DNA of 64,000 bases from Cryptomeria japonica. Lineage: Eukaryota; Streptophyta; Pinopsida; Cupressales; Cupressaceae. The notes beneath the pieces were generated by a model. That model saw only the letters and a program-made list of their open reading frames with translations. It ran no database searches and was not told where the DNA came from. Every line of letters starts with the position of its first letter. Position 1 is the stretch's first letter. The stretch covers positions 148,365,744 to 148,429,743 of the forward strand of contig NC_081407.1 in assembly GCF_030272615.1 (NCBI RefSeq), written 5' to 3'. Below are positions 1 to 11,348 of this stretch, in pieces. A program made the position numbers and the translations under genes.

Positions 1-166
1 ATATAACTACCACTAGGATAGGTCATCTCTCGTATATATTAAAAAATAATGTGTCATGATACAATGATGTCAAAAATCATGTGACTACAAAATCACCCGA
101 AGTTGCCCACATCATCATACAAAACTAATACAAAATGGACTAGAGAGCTATGATGAACTCTCTCCC

Positions 167-394
167 TTAGAGCCAGTAGGCATCGAAGGAATCTAATCTC
201 CCAAATGCCCAGCCCTTGGATCCTATCTCCACCCCCCTAAAAGAGTAGGGATCAGAGTACCATCTCTTTGCGAGAGCAGTCAACAATCTTGTGTTCACCA
301 AAATGTTAGGCATGAACATGATGTGTCTCAAGCCCATGGCCTCTATTGCCACGTAATTGTCATCAATCAGGTTTGGCCATAGCCGTTGTGTCAT
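167..394 (-). pseudogene. Plant-mobile-domain-like coding fragment
   Basis: A short minus-strand reading frame contains a stretch that resembles the start of plant mobile domain (PMD, aminotransferase-like) proteins: a hydrophobic 'GLRHIMFMP' segment, then 'LLTALAKRW' followed by S-D-x-x-S-F. PMD proteins typically show LxALxERW...TFH at this point and continue into a GExTxTLEDV motif. Here the continuation is not recognisable and the frame ends after about 75 residues, so this is a decayed fragment, probably from a retroelement ORF rather than a host gene. The assignment rests on a short pattern remembered from the family; a profile search would decide it. Confidence 0.3.
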
Positions 395-464
395 AGGGGA
401 TCTCTCTCATGATGCTATCTAAGATAGATACTCCTGCAATCAACCGAACCAATCACATCAGTAG

Positions 465-665
465 ATTAGTAGTACTCATGTCTATCACATAGTGCTTCTT
501 ATCCTATCCTAGCCTAGTGGTGCTTATGTTTATCACATGGTGCTACTCATCCTAGGCTTTATCCTAGTGCTTATGTCTATCACATGGCACTCATTTTTCT
601 TAGTGCTTATGTCTATTGCATGGTGGTGTATCCTAGTATATATGTTTATCACATTGCACTTGATC
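465..665. repeat. Degenerate tandem repeat, about 50-70 bp units
   Basis: The phrase 'gcttatgtctatcacatgg', preceded by 'tatcctagt', recurs in degraded form about four times (near 475, 520, 570 and 610-655). Unit spacing varies, so this is an old, eroded tandem array. No coding potential is seen. Confidence 0.6.
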
Positions 666-744
666 CTATTTTGCTAGAGAACTCGCCTGATTGTATCAAT
701 TCGATGACTTATCTGCTATTAGCTTAGCATCTTACCTACTTCGG

Positions 745-912
745 GGAACATGTTTGAGTGTATCCTCTTAATAGTTTATCCAATTAGAGATGCATGACTA
801 TAACATGGTTGTTGATTCCAGCCCTAATCCTATCTTTTCCTAGTTGGGGCACCTATCTAAGTGTATCCTCTCAACAATTTATCCAATTAGAAGTGTATGT
901 CTATCACAGAAC
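745..912. repeat. Two-copy direct repeat, about 100 bp apart
   Basis: The sequence around 'gtgtatcctct' plus 'tttatccaattagag' occurs at about 757-791 and again at about 860-893, in each case followed by a similar 'tatcaca/tataaca' phrase. It looks like a diverged tandem duplication next to the array at 465-665. Confidence 0.55.
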
Positions 913-1789
913 TATCAATTTCAGCCATCCTGGACACATACGCACTAAGGTGAAACCTATACACACTATAAATGAAAAAACACAATTTTATTTTTCACAC
1001 ACGTGCCTTTGCACATATACACGATGATGTCTACACATAAACAAAAATATACCCTAAACACCGTTGCATTTGACACATACATGTTTTTAATGACACATGC
1101 GTAAAAATTACCTAGACGTGACTTGAAGACACAAACATGCATTCACAAGTCCTAAATGTGATTACAAACATCTATGTGGTTTCCATAGACCTAGATGCAT
1201 TCATGCATCATAGATGTGCCCTAAACCTTCACAGACACATTCAAAACCCTATCCACCACTTCTACATTTTTGCTAAACCTACCTATCTAGCCTAATAAAT
1301 GTGCATGGAATGCTAAATGATTGAGAAAGTTTGAGGTACATATTGGATCACCCAAGTCTGTAGATCACTTAAACCATTGGACTTGATCGAACCGATGTAA
1401 TTTTATAGCCATGATTTCCTGGCTGTTGACTACTCTCTAAGCTCTTTGGGTGTTGTGCGTTGTGATCTCTCAAATGTTGTGGATGCAAATGAGGATGTTT
1501 TCCCTCATGGCCTCTATATATAGGTTGTGGAACCCTAATTGGTCATTCTCGCCTCCCATCGTTGTTTTCCTTCTCGCTGATCTCTTTTGAGTCCATTTTT
1601 CACCTTCCTAACCCTGTCATCCTATCCTTATCCCTTATAGCCTTTCTTTCTTTTCAAGAGATTGTCTACATTTTTTTTTCAAAAATTTCATCCAATCTCT
1701 CAAGGGGGCATATCACTTTCATCTTGGGGCAAACTTTGTATCAGTTAATCTTATCTTCTTTGAGCCAACACGACAAGATGCATTGTCTC
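913..1789. other. Stretch without recognisable gene
   Basis: This is AT-rich sequence with many short CA/TG-rich phrases such as 'gacacatac'. The reading frames inside (for example 1562-1816 plus) have no recognisable domain, and their composition looks non-coding. The stretch ends in a polypurine tract, so it is probably the 3' untranslated part of a retroelement that enters from the left edge. Confidence 0.4.
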
Positions 1790-1803
1790 AAAGAGGGGCA
1801 AAA
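1790..1803 (+). promoter_or_regulatory. Polypurine-tract-like sequence before an LTR start
   Basis: The purine run aaagaggggcaaa lies immediately before TGTAGACAC. A polypurine tract directly 5' of a TG dinucleotide is the usual primer site for plus-strand DNA synthesis at the left end of a 3' LTR. It therefore suggests that 1804 is the first base of an LTR. Confidence 0.5.
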
Positions 1804-2640
1804 TGTAGACACTTAAAATTGTCATGTCTTAATTAAATAAATATTTTATTTATTTAATTATTTTATCCTAAACCTTCTATTAATTAAATAGATTTTTATT
1901 TATTTAATTAGTTTACTTATTCTTTTCTAGCCTTCCCTTATTTAAATAAATATTTTTTATTTATTTAAATTATCCTTTCTTTAAATTAAATAAATATTTT
2001 ATTTATTTAATTGGTCCCACTTCTTTTATTGGTTAAATAGATCTTTATTTATTTAATTAATTCATTATTTTTTTCCTTCCATGACACTTGTCATTTATCT
2101 CTTTATTTTTATCCTAACTACCCTCTCTGATATTTTATTATTTTCTCCACCTACCCTTTAATCCTAGCCGACCATTTATCCTTTCACCTCTTAATCATAT
2201 CCCTCCATTTTCTAAGTTATCTTCTTTATAAGGGGATTATTTCATCCTTTCATGATCCTAACTTATCCAGTAATCTACCCTAATCAGTGATAAATCAATC
2301 TTCATGTGATCAAGCATCTTCACAACCACAATCTGTTCTTTATTGAGCTTGTGTGCACACATAAAATTTAAGAGAAATCATATCAAACAAGATCAATGGA
2401 GATAGTAAACAATGGATATCAAACCCTACCAAGCATGTGAATGGTATAATATTTCTATATTGTTGTGATTTGCATGTTTTAGGTTCTTCATTGGTGTATG
2501 GTGGATTCTTGATTGTAGAACTAGGGTTTATGTGGTTGGATCTTTGTTGGTTTTACAATAATTTAATCTTCCAAATTTCACCGTATACAATTAGAATTAG
2601 TCTTGCCTTCTTGAATGTTTTATCATGAATACATATCATG
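1804..2640 (+). mobile_element. LTR-like block of a TGTAGACAC family (right end approximate)
   Basis: The block starts TGTAGACAC right after a polypurine tract. It has an AT-rich palindromic first part, a possible TATA-like element (tctttataagg near 2222) and a second half that I can align by eye with the reverse complement of about 26465-26950 inside element C. Shared phrases include 'aagatcaatggagatag', 'atggtataat' and 'tatggtggat'. A relative with the same first nine bases lies at about 42071. No tRNA primer site is visible at its right end, so the 3' boundary is unknown and the type (3' LTR, solo LTR or 5' LTR of the host element) stays open. Confidence 0.55.
1829..2063. repeat. Array of five AT-rich imperfect palindromes
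   Basis: Five near-identical palindromes of about 30 bp, each built from arms like TTAATTAAATAAA and its complement, occur at about 1829-1860, 1880-1910, 1939-1971, 1982-2012 and 2032-2063. They are spaced 45-60 bp apart. Each could fold into a hairpin with a 4-6 base loop. They lie at the start of the TGTAGACAC LTR-like block. Confidence 0.75.
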
Positions 2641-2713
2641 GGTGTACCTTCTATTCCCCTCGATTTCATGAGAACAAAAGTTGTTTTCCCCTCCTTACCA
2701 ACAAGATCAAAAT

Positions 2714-3622
2714 ATGACTGCTCCTAGTTTCAACCCAAATAGCTCCACTTCAGCAGCAAGTGGGTACTATCCTAATGTATGCCACCCACCCACTACTGCT
2801 CAACATTCCTAGTAGCCTAATCAGCACCAAAATGATGAAAGAGAAGAACTTACAAAAATAAAACCATGATTCTTGATTACACCAAGCAACTAGATGAGAT
2901 CAAGAGGCAACAATAGTTTGACTTGGAACAAGAGGAGTCAGCCTATCAAGCCTATCTTTGTGAGTAAGAGTTGGAGGCTAAAGGGAGTCAATATGATGAG
3001 CAAGAGTATGGTCTACAACAAGGTTATCTTATTTATCAGGCTCATCTTCAATGACAACCAGTAGAATCCTAGGGTCAACAACATGAGGAGTTCCTTGCAA
3101 GGCAGTTTGCCTTTGCTAGGAAAGAAGAAATTAAGCAACTAGTGGCTATAGAGATGCAACTCATTCATGAGGAGGAGGGTTTTTCCCCTAGGGTTTCCAA
3201 ATTGAAAATCACAATCTTTAGGCAAGGGAGACCTTTCAATCCTTTTGAGGAGCCTATTCAATAGAGCCTCAAATTCAAGCTCCCAAATTTTAGGGGAACT
3301 CAAGTTGTTGTTATACAAGAACCCACTATTTAGACCCCTCAACATCCTTTGCAAAATTTCTCACCACCTAGGCCTTTTTCTGATGCTATCTCCCTTTTCA
3401 AGGGAGAACCTTTTATATGGAGGATGGATGGTTCCCATCCTCCTCATGAGGAAGGGTTTGAATGCACCATTGGTGAGCCTTCACATGCTCCAAAGGAAGA
3501 AGAGGCAAATATGTTGTAGCAGGATTTTGGGAATGATCAGTCAAAAAAAAAAAAAAAAAACTATCAAACCAGAAAAATGTAACAATGAAGAAGAGGACTT
3601 GGTCCTCTCATTTTATGAAAAA
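2714..3622 (+). pseudogene. Decayed Gln/Glu-rich retroelement ORF, 5' part (host of element A)
   Basis: The frame starts near ATG 2714 with a Ser/Asn-rich N-terminus, then becomes rich in Gln, Glu and Leu (for example 'LDEIKRQQ' and 'QEYGLQQGYLIYQAHLQ'). It is broken by several TAG codons where Gln is expected, and by a probable frame change at the run of about 20 A near 3542. The gag-like position after an LTR-like block suggests a retroelement structural protein, but no family domain is visible. Element A interrupts the frame at 3623-3627. The same frame resumes beyond 18587 if A and one copy of its target duplication are taken out. Confidence 0.5.
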
Positions 3623-3627
3623 AACAC
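3623..3627. repeat. Target site duplication of element A, left copy
   Basis: The five bases AACAC directly precede the TGTTACTAC start of the left LTR. An identical AACAC follows the right LTR at 18583-18587. A 5-bp duplication is the usual footprint of Copia and Gypsy integrases in plants. Confidence 0.92.
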
Positions 3628-4803
3628 TGTTACTACTTATTAAGTTGCCATTAGTTTTATATCCAAAGTTATTCTATATACTCTATTCAGTTACTACTAC
3701 CGAAATATTCAGTCGGTAAGTACAGAGTAGTCGGTTATAGAAGGAAGTAGTCACAGAGCCTAGTATACACCGAGTTGTCTACCGAGTAACATTCTATGTC
3801 TACCAAGCAACAATAATGATACACCAAGTTGATATACACTGAGTGAAACATTTTACCAGATTCATTGAACCTCGACACATGTGTGGAAACGTGTTACAAG
3901 ATCGAGGAACAAAGAACCGTTATCACATTGGAAATTGCACTTCTAGATTGTGTATGATTTTGAGGTCATCTATCCAATGAAATATTTTGTATGGTTATTC
4001 ATTCGATAAATCATGTTTGTAAGATCAAAGCAATGAACCAGATCACTGACATAAGAGATCTATTTATACAGCATGGGTTGGGATTAGATAAAAGAGAGAG
4101 AGGTGCATGAAGCAAGACATGTGTGATACATAAGGAAGCACTGAGTATCGAGACTGTCAGAGACACAGAGGTCACCAAGAAGGATTTTAGAGAACAGTCA
4201 AAGAACAGAGTAAATAGAAGGGTTTACCGAGTTATTTTATGGGTTACCGAGGTATGCTATAAGTAAGGTAATCTCATTTTGAGTACATAGAATCTGCTAT
4301 AACATTCTAGATGTAAAGTTGCAGATATTTGTAAAGATTTTATTGTAATATTTTGAGTTGTAAGAGAAACCTTTAACAGGGTGAAAGACTCTAACAAAGT
4401 CTATAAAGCGTAAAGCCTGTAACCAGGTGCAACATTTAGAATAAGCGTTGTAAAATCCTTTAGCAAGGTAGATCTAACGATCTTGATACTCCTAACAGGG
4501 TAAGCTATCAGAAATAGCTAAACAAGTAGCTCTAACCGAGCAACCTTTATTATTGCAATAGTGAACTTGTGGGTGCCATCCCCACCGTAGTTTTTCTCTC
4601 TAACCAAGAGTTTCTTCGTAACTAAAATATATGTGTTATGGAGTGAATCATGTATGATTGTTATTTATTTGTTTTAGCTTTATGTTATGTTACAACAGTT
4701 TTTGGTTTATGCATAACAGTAAAGATATTGTTGAAGAAAAGTTTTGAAGTACTGATTCACCCCTCCCCTCTCAGTACATTAGCTTTCCATATTGGGCCTA
4801 ACA
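3628..4803 (+). repeat. Element A, 5' LTR
   Basis: The LTR starts TGTTACTAC and ends GGGCCTAACA. It is nearly identical to 17448-18582, except for about 41 bp near 3673-3715 that are missing in the right copy between short repeats of 'attc/ttc'. Near its 3' end it has a foldable block at 4584-4620, the phrase 'tgtgttatgg' at about 4632, and a C-rich tract (cacccctcccctctcag) at about 4758. Corresponding elements occur in the LTRs of B, C and D. The many 'ccgag/cggt' words differ between the copies mostly as C-to-T or G-to-A changes. Confidence 0.93.
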
Positions 4804-4805
4804 AT

Positions 4806-4817
4806 TGGTATCAGAGC
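4806..4817 (+). promoter_or_regulatory. Primer binding site, tRNA-iMet type (element A)
   Basis: TGGTATCAGAGC begins two bases after the LTR end. It is complementary to the 3' end of plant initiator tRNA-Met, the common minus-strand primer of plant Copia elements. This orients element A on the plus strand. Confidence 0.92.
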
Positions 4818-4865
4818 TTGAATCTTGGAAAAGGGTTTAACAGCCTAAAGAGAAAGATCTTATCA

Positions 4866-5684
4866 ATGGAAGGCTATAAACAATCTCAAAGAATTGTGTA
4901 TCTGCAAGAAGAGTTGGATCATGCTAATCAAGTGATTGCAGAATGCAAAGACAAATGCAAAAATTATTGAAAGTTAGAAGAAGATTATTTGATGATTTAC
5001 AAGACTCTCAAGAATTAGTGGAACAAATTGAAACATCATCTGAGAACAGTATATCTGAAGAGATTGAAGAGATGATTGGAGAATTGAAAGAAAAGAACAA
5101 AGCACTGACTAATCAACTAAAAGCAATGTAAAGAGGACATGAACATTTCAGCACTCAGATGACTGAGAATCTTGATGCATTGAGGACACCCAAGGATAAA
5201 GTAAGAGATCTAGAAAGAGAAAAACAACAGCTTGAAGCATTAGTATCTGAAAAAGAATGATGAAATCACAAGGTTGACTAGAATTCAAAGTAATCTATCA
5301 GATCAATTGTGTTATGCACATCATGAAGCAAATCTGAAAGATGATGAGAATCAAGCATTGAAACTTGAAGTATCAAGGTTGATCGATGAACTTGAAACAA
5401 AGAAGAAATCCAAAGAAACACTGAAGAAGAGCTATGAAGCATCAAAGATGTTGGATGAGCAACTGAATACAAGAAGACCCAACAAAGATGTAGGACTTGG
5501 TTACAAAGGAAAAGACTCTATTGAGAAAGGAATCCACACTGCCGAGAGAGGAGAATCATCAAAGCAAGCTAGAAACAATAAGAACATCAAAGGAAAGAAG
5601 CCTATTTGCAACTACTGTGGAAAACAAGGACATACTGCTAATATGTGCCAAATCTTAACAGTTCCTATTTTATCATGTACTTAA
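4866..5684 (+). pseudogene. Element A gag-like ORF: coiled coil plus one CCHC knuckle
   Basis: The likely start is ATG 4866, about 50 bases after the primer site. The protein is strongly helical and charged, with Leu/Glu/Lys heptad-like runs ('YLQEELDHANQV', 'LKLEVSRLIDELETKKK'). It ends in a zinc knuckle of the C-x2-C-x4-H-x4-C type near 5608-5649 (C-N-Y-C-G-K-Q-G-H-T-A-N-M-C). The order coiled coil then CCHC matches the C-terminal half of Copia/Sirevirus gag proteins, which bind RNA and assemble the particle. The frame changes at about 4960 and between about 5130 and 5270, so it cannot give one intact protein. The ORF ends soon after the knuckle, where pol would follow in an autonomous element. 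Confidence 0.72.
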
Positions 5685-6140
5685 TTCAAAAATCTACATA
5701 GCTAAAGATGCATTAGGAAATTTGAAATTTTATTAAGTCTTTTTGAGCACTAGTCTAGTCGGTAAATACAGGAAGTCTGGCTACTCAGTAAAAGCACAAA
5801 AAGAAAGGTAAATTGGTTTAAGGGAAATGAATGCATTTAATGCTTTCTAACCTAAATGTACGAAGCCCGATAAGGTATATTGTGTACTTAAAGCTTTTGC
5901 ACGGTCATTTTACACTTACCAAGTTTTCAGAGAGCAGAGCAAAGCAATTCAAAGGTGATCAAACCTCCTTTGAAGCAAAATTCAAGGTATTTACACATCG
6001 ATCTCAAGCATTTCTAAGAGCTAGCTACCGAGAAATATCGTTGTGATAATCTGTTTTATATTTGCTAAGTGGAAAGCGTCTGCCATTTTAAAGTTTTCAA
6101 ACCCTAAGGATCTTTTGTTAGTGATTATCCGAAATCTGCT

Positions 6141-8950
6141 ATGGCACCTAAGATCCAGAAGCCCGTTGTTGTTGAGAACATTGAAAAGCCCTCACTGAAA
6201 TACTCTCTAACTCCCAAATTAGCATCTGAACCGGGTGATAAAACTACATTTTCACTCATTCCGGATAGGGTTTTACTAGTTGAGGATGTCAGATTCTTCA
6301 CTAAGTGTCGTGTTGAGGAACTAGGTCATGTTGAAATCAAGGACACATATGATGAATTGTGTACCGATGGGAAATTGGCTAGCAAGTATGACCACATTAA
6401 AATCAAGGGATTGACCGAAGCCCTAACCTATCCCAATGTCTTCAAACCCCAGTGGGTCAAGTTTTTTTTTAGCAGATTTCATGTTGATTTCACGTGGTTA
6501 GCAGAGCAACCATTCAAAATCACCAAGGAAATCATTCATTTGATCACCGGTTACCCTATTTTTTATCATGCCCGAGCCCAAAAAATGATATCACAGAAGG
6601 AATTGATCACTCTAACCAGAGTTGAATCTGATTGCAGAGGACTGAAACTAAACAATGTGACAGATGCAGAGCTGAAGTTTTCCATTAGAGTAATAGGTTA
6701 TTGTTTCTTTCAATCGGTAAGGGAAAATAGTGTACCCTGTGTAGCAGTCAATTTAGCATATAAAATTGTGAAGAAATGAATGAAAATTGATCTTTGTGAA
6801 GTATTGTTGAAAAACCTGTTTGAGAATCTAAACACCATAAGGAAGCTGAAGAAGAACAACTCGGCTAATACACTGAAGTTTGGATCACTTTTGGTATGCA
6901 TGTTTTTCTATTTTGAGAAATTCTTTCCATAAATCGGTAATGTAGTTTGGGAGCTACACCGACCAATCACCCGTCAAATCAATGACTTCATCAAATGACT
7001 AGGTGATAACTTTAATGATATTTAAGTTTCAAGAAAAAGATACATAACAGGTATAGAATTCCACCCCAGTTAGTAGAGAAATACAAGGATGTCATATGTA
7101 TTGAAGTGGACACCGACTACTGCTATGTTAATGTTGTGGAACCGAGAACTCAATCTTTGCCACCTATGGGTTATGAGATTGATTTTGACATCACACAATA
7201 GCAGCTAGATGCTTTTCTTACATTACCAAGGCATGCTACCAAGCTGAGGTATGGAACCTATGAAGAAGTTAAAGAGAAAGTAAAGATGAGTATTGAGTAC
7301 CCAAGGCTACAAGCAAAGCAACAAAAATGATCAAGGCATTAACGGAGAAATTTGGAGAAGGTTCTTCCTCCACACCTGTCAAAGGCACTCCAGTAATCAC
7401 CAAGGAGGAATCTGAAGCCCAAGAGGCATCTATAACACTGAGCACTGAGTTGCTTAAAGGAAAAGTTTTGAAAAGAAAGAAATATGATACACCATGGGTA
7501 TCACCGAATCCTTCAGTAAAGTGCCCAAACACAAGATCATCTATAGTATCACCGAGTAAGAAACCAAAGAATGTTGCCACACCCAAGGTAACAAAAACTT
7601 ACAAGAAATCTACTCGAAGACTCATTTTGACTAAAGAGTCTAGTGACACTAAATTTGAAGATGCAAACAAATTTCAAATTGTCGAGAGTAAAAAGGTAGA
7701 TGTACATAGTGTTGACAATTTTTGTACTAATTTGAAGCAATATGGTGGATTTGGAGCATTCAGATATGTTAAGTATGAATCAAGATCTGTTGATGAAAAG
7801 AGACAAATAAAAGAAGTTGTCATCTGCACACTTCTGAAATTCTGATTGGTCCCATTGGAAGTATCTAAATCTCTTCCAAATGAATTATATTTGCATATTG
7901 ATAACAGGTGGAAGTATGCTATGGACTTAGAGAAACAGATGAGAGAAAGAAGTCTGGTTCATCTCTTTCTAGACATGTCGGTAGATGAGATCACTGAACA
8001 TCTAAAACATTACCACACAAACTTCCTAGTCAAGCAAAGAGCCTTGAAATTAATGAATGGCCTTTACTTGGATGTAGAGAATGAGACCAAAGAAAAGTGG
8101 CAGGAAATCTTTCAAATCAAGAATGCTGGTGAGCAAGTTGAAGTTGAAATAGTTGATGTCACCGAGCAAGACCTTGCTGACACTATACAAGTTGATGAGG
8201 ATATCATGGACACCAAGGCACAAGAACAGGAAATGATAGAAGGGAATGCATATGCCAAACTGGTATCCAGTGAGTCAATTTTAGAGCAAGTTCAGCCCTA
8301 TCCTCCGGTCACTCAACTTGTTTCAACTGAGGCCCCTCAAGATACTGAACAAGGAACAGAGGGTCAGAAGTCTACAGAAGGAGAAACTGCTTCTTAGGCC
8401 ATTGGGGAACAGACCTCTCAAGCTCCTTCTAGTGCTGAAAATGTTACAACCAAGACCCCAAGCACATAAGCACCGAAGGACACAACAAAGGCTACATCAA
8501 AGGTTCAAGAAATTGATAAAAGTGTTGCCTCTATCGAGAAACCTACCGAGGGTCAACAAGCCTCACAAGCCATTGTATTAGTTCAACCGGTGAAAGGTAA
8601 AGACAAGAAGATGAAAAAGCATAGTTTCAAATTAGATTTGTCAAAACCTATAGTGTTGCCGAATGTAGACATATCCAAATTAAAAGGGCAAGCACTCATT
8701 GAATTCGGTGAACTATGCAAAGCCAAAGTCGAACAGGAGAAGAAAATGGCTATTCAAAATAAAAACAGAGTACTTCAGAAGGTGAAAGCACTATTAATAG
8801 ATACGCTACCTGAAGCTACAGTGACAAAAGATGCAACCATCCACATTGAACTGGATGAACTCCTAACTAAAATAGAGACATATGGAGTAGACGCATCCGA
8901 ATATTTGAGCAAATTGAAGGACAAAGAGATCACTGCTAAAATGATTGAAG
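6141..8950 (+). pseudogene. Element A second ORF (large accessory protein), 5' part
   Basis: The ORF starts at ATG 6141. The first about 210 residues look globular, with an 'ITKEIIHLITGYP' segment and 'IGYCFFQSVRENSVP'. This part ends at a TGA (6777-6779) and is followed by further stops and a frame change before about 7327. From there one frame runs to 8950, broken by TGA near 7843, TAG at 8395 and TAA near 8467. The later part is rich in Lys, Thr, Glu and Gln, then helical. The region 'NELYLHIDNRWKYAMDLEKQMRE' style (about 7870-7950) and the N-terminal core both align by eye with the second ORF of element B, so the two are homologues. I recognise no enzymatic family. Element B interrupts the frame exactly at 8950; the C-terminal end is at 16579-17114. 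Confidence 0.7.
8946..8950. repeat. Target site duplication of element B, left copy
   Basis: TGAAG precedes the left LTR of B, and AGAAG follows the right LTR at 16574-16578. Four of the five bases match, consistent with a duplication that has taken one substitution. Removing B plus one copy rejoins the ORF in frame. Confidence 0.8.
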
Positions 8951-9978
8951 TGTTGGAATTTTTTATGTTTATGTTGTGATTGTCATTGATGGACACACAC
9001 TTGCATTGAGATCCCCTTTATATGTATGAGTTAGAGCACAACTGGTATTTGTTCCAACCGGTATGTTGTATTATAGTCTTTAGACTATTGGTGTTTTGCA
9101 GAATGTGTTTCTAGGTCTGAAGCGGCATGTTGACCCCAAGCGGTTCGTGGATCCCAAGCGGTACGAGGAATAAAAGCGACATAACACATTTTTGCCAATC
9201 TTCATTTTTTTCAAACCGGTAACCAACATTTAGCTTGAACCAGCATTTTGTATGAACCAATAATACTCTGTGATGAGTTACCAACAAACATTTTGTGATG
9301 AGTTACCATCCACCGATTGTTTGATGGTGCCGACACTTTAATGATGCTTTTTGTGTCGTATTACCAAGTATGTCCAGGTTCATTGAACCTACAGAATTGG
9401 ATTGTAATCCCATTGGACCGACATAAAATCAGATTCCTTTATAAGGACATCATGTCTAGGGTTTTAGGTTGTTGATGTGGTTGTAGTGAAAGTTTATGTT
9501 GTTACTAGGGTTTAAGGTGGTTGAGGAGTTGGAGAGAATATGAATGTGTAGAAGACTGGAGTAATGCTGGAATGCATTAGGAATGAGCTATCAAGGATCT
9601 AAAAACCTCTAGCAAGGTAGTCTGTAACCGGACTTATCTCCTAACAGAGATTGAGATTCCTAACAGGATCTATTCTGGTAAAGAACATTGTAAGACCTTA
9701 ACTGGTCTGACCTCAACTGATCTAGTTCCTATTATGTAGATAGTTACTTGTGAGTTTCATCTCACCGTGGTTTTTCCCATTTGGGTTTCCACGTCAAATA
9801 TCTTGTGTTATGGTGCTATTGCTTTTGTGGGTGAATGCCTTATTTACATTTTGGTTTGCATGTGTGTTAACCGGTTTGTATGCTAAACTATTTTACCAGT
9901 TTATCTCAAGACTGTTTAAGTGTTTGAGTACAGTGTTTTTTGGTACACTAATTCACCCCCCCCTCTTAGTGTTTATCA
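8951..9978 (+). repeat. Element B, 5' LTR
   Basis: The LTR starts TGTTGGAATT and ends GTTTATCA. It carries a TATA-like box (tttataagg, 9438-9446), a foldable block at 9764-9794, and the C-run 'cacccccccctctt' at about 9953. Several ACCGGT words are present (for example 9057, 9215 and 9870). Compared with the right LTR it lacks about 130 bp between two 'ggatcta' repeats (near 9597) but keeps segments that the right copy has lost. Confidence 0.93.
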
Positions 9979-9980
9979 AT

Positions 9981-9993
9981 TGGTATCAGAGCC
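9981..9993 (+). promoter_or_regulatory. Primer binding site, tRNA-iMet type (element B)
   Basis: TGGTATCAGAGCC starts two bases after the LTR end and is complementary to the initiator tRNA-Met 3' end, as in elements A, C and D. Confidence 0.92.
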
Positions 9994-10028
9994 TACCTTT
10001 CTATAAGTTTAACCACTTGGAAAGAGAT

Positions 10029-11348
10029 ATGGGGGGATACTCTATAAGGGAACTTACTCACCGGCTCACTCAGTCTGAGCAAGCCTATGATGAACTTATG
10101 GCAAAATATAAGGTCTCTCAGGCAAAAAGGAGAGAACATGTTGAAAAGCTGATGGACCTATCTAAAAATAGTTCTTCAGATGAAGCAGACATGGAAGCCC
10201 TAATTTCAGAAGTAAATAAGTTGAATGAATCAAAATCCAACCTGAGAAAGGAGTTGGAAGGACTGACTATCCGGATGTGTCAAGAGCTTGAGAACTAGAG
10301 GAAAGCTGAAGATCTGGTGAAGGACAGGGATCATGAGATCTCCAAGCTGAAACAAGAGATCAATGCCCTAACTACTCAACTCCATGCAAGCAAAGTGGAA
10401 AAGGAAGACATGTAAGGAGAACTGAACATTGCCATCTCTTAGAATGAAAACCTAATGGAAACAAATGATGCTATTTCCAAAGAACTCTCTGAGTCAAAGG
10501 AAATACTCTCTAAGTTCAACAAGAGTACTGTCAAGCTAGAGAAAAAGCTTGAATCTGCCAAACCGGTTAAGAATACCAATGGACTTGGTTATTCCAGTCA
10601 TGAGGAAGGTGAGACCTCTGGTGCAAATGTTGGAACATCAAAGAAACAACCGACATCAAAGGATAAAGGTAAGAAAAAGTTTAAACCTGTCTGCTTTAAC
10701 TGTCTTAAAGAAGGACATACTGCAAATGTGTGTAGGAGTAAGGCTTACAACAATTTTCCTTATTTCCTAAATGATAAGCCTTGATCCTATAGATTTAATG
10801 GTAACTGTTATTCATGCAACAAGTTTGGGCATAGAGAATCTTAATGCAAGTATGTTATGAATAACATTGGAAGATATCCTCAGAGGACCCAAGGAGTTGG
10901 TCCTGAACCTTTTGTGAACTGGAATCACAACTGGTTTAATGCCTTCAATCGTCAGCCAAGAAGCGGTGGCTATCAAGCGGCAACCGGATGGAGAGAAAAC
11001 TGCATGGTCTATCATGGTCATGGTCACACTGCTACAACATGCAGAAGGAAGAATGGGAACATGAACAATGGACCTTGGAGAGCACCTGGATTGGTCTGCT
11101 ATCATTGCAACAAATTGGGTCACATTGCCAAATTTTGTAGATCAAGAAAGAACATATCTAGTGATATACTGGTCACTCTGGAAGGAAACATTGTTGTTGA
11201 CATTGTTCAAGTAGACATGAACAAAACTTGGAAGAAGAAACCAACGGTGTTACAAGAGGAACCGGTTTCTGTACCTAGTGTGGAAATCAGAAACCGACAA
11301 ACTAAGCTTCAGAAAAGCTTAGGGGAAGCAAATGGCGAAATGTTTTGA
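10029..11348 (+). pseudogene. Element B gag-like ORF: coiled coil plus four CCHC-type modules
   Basis: One reading frame of about 440 codons runs from ATG 10029 to the TGA at 11346. It is broken by in-frame stops at 10296 (TAG), 10413 (TAA), 10440 (TAG), 10782 (TGA) and 10842 (TAA). Residues about 10-190 are charged and helical with heptad-like Leu/Ile spacing (coiled coil). Then come a 'GLGY' motif, a Lys-rich stretch and four modules with C-x2-C-x4-H-x4-C spacing: near 10690-10731 (intact), near 10816-10848 (its last part overlaps a stop), near 11003-11044 (second Cys replaced by Tyr) and near 11098-11139 (intact). Such knuckles bind genomic RNA during packaging in retroelement gag. The N-terminal part resembles the gag of element A. 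No protease motif follows. Confidence 0.78.

Noticed and set aside
4650-4865. Hydrophobic N-terminal frame before the element A gag, also seen at 18429-18629
   Set aside because: It is the end of the LTR and the primer site read as protein; the same text in the 3' LTR shows it is not coding.
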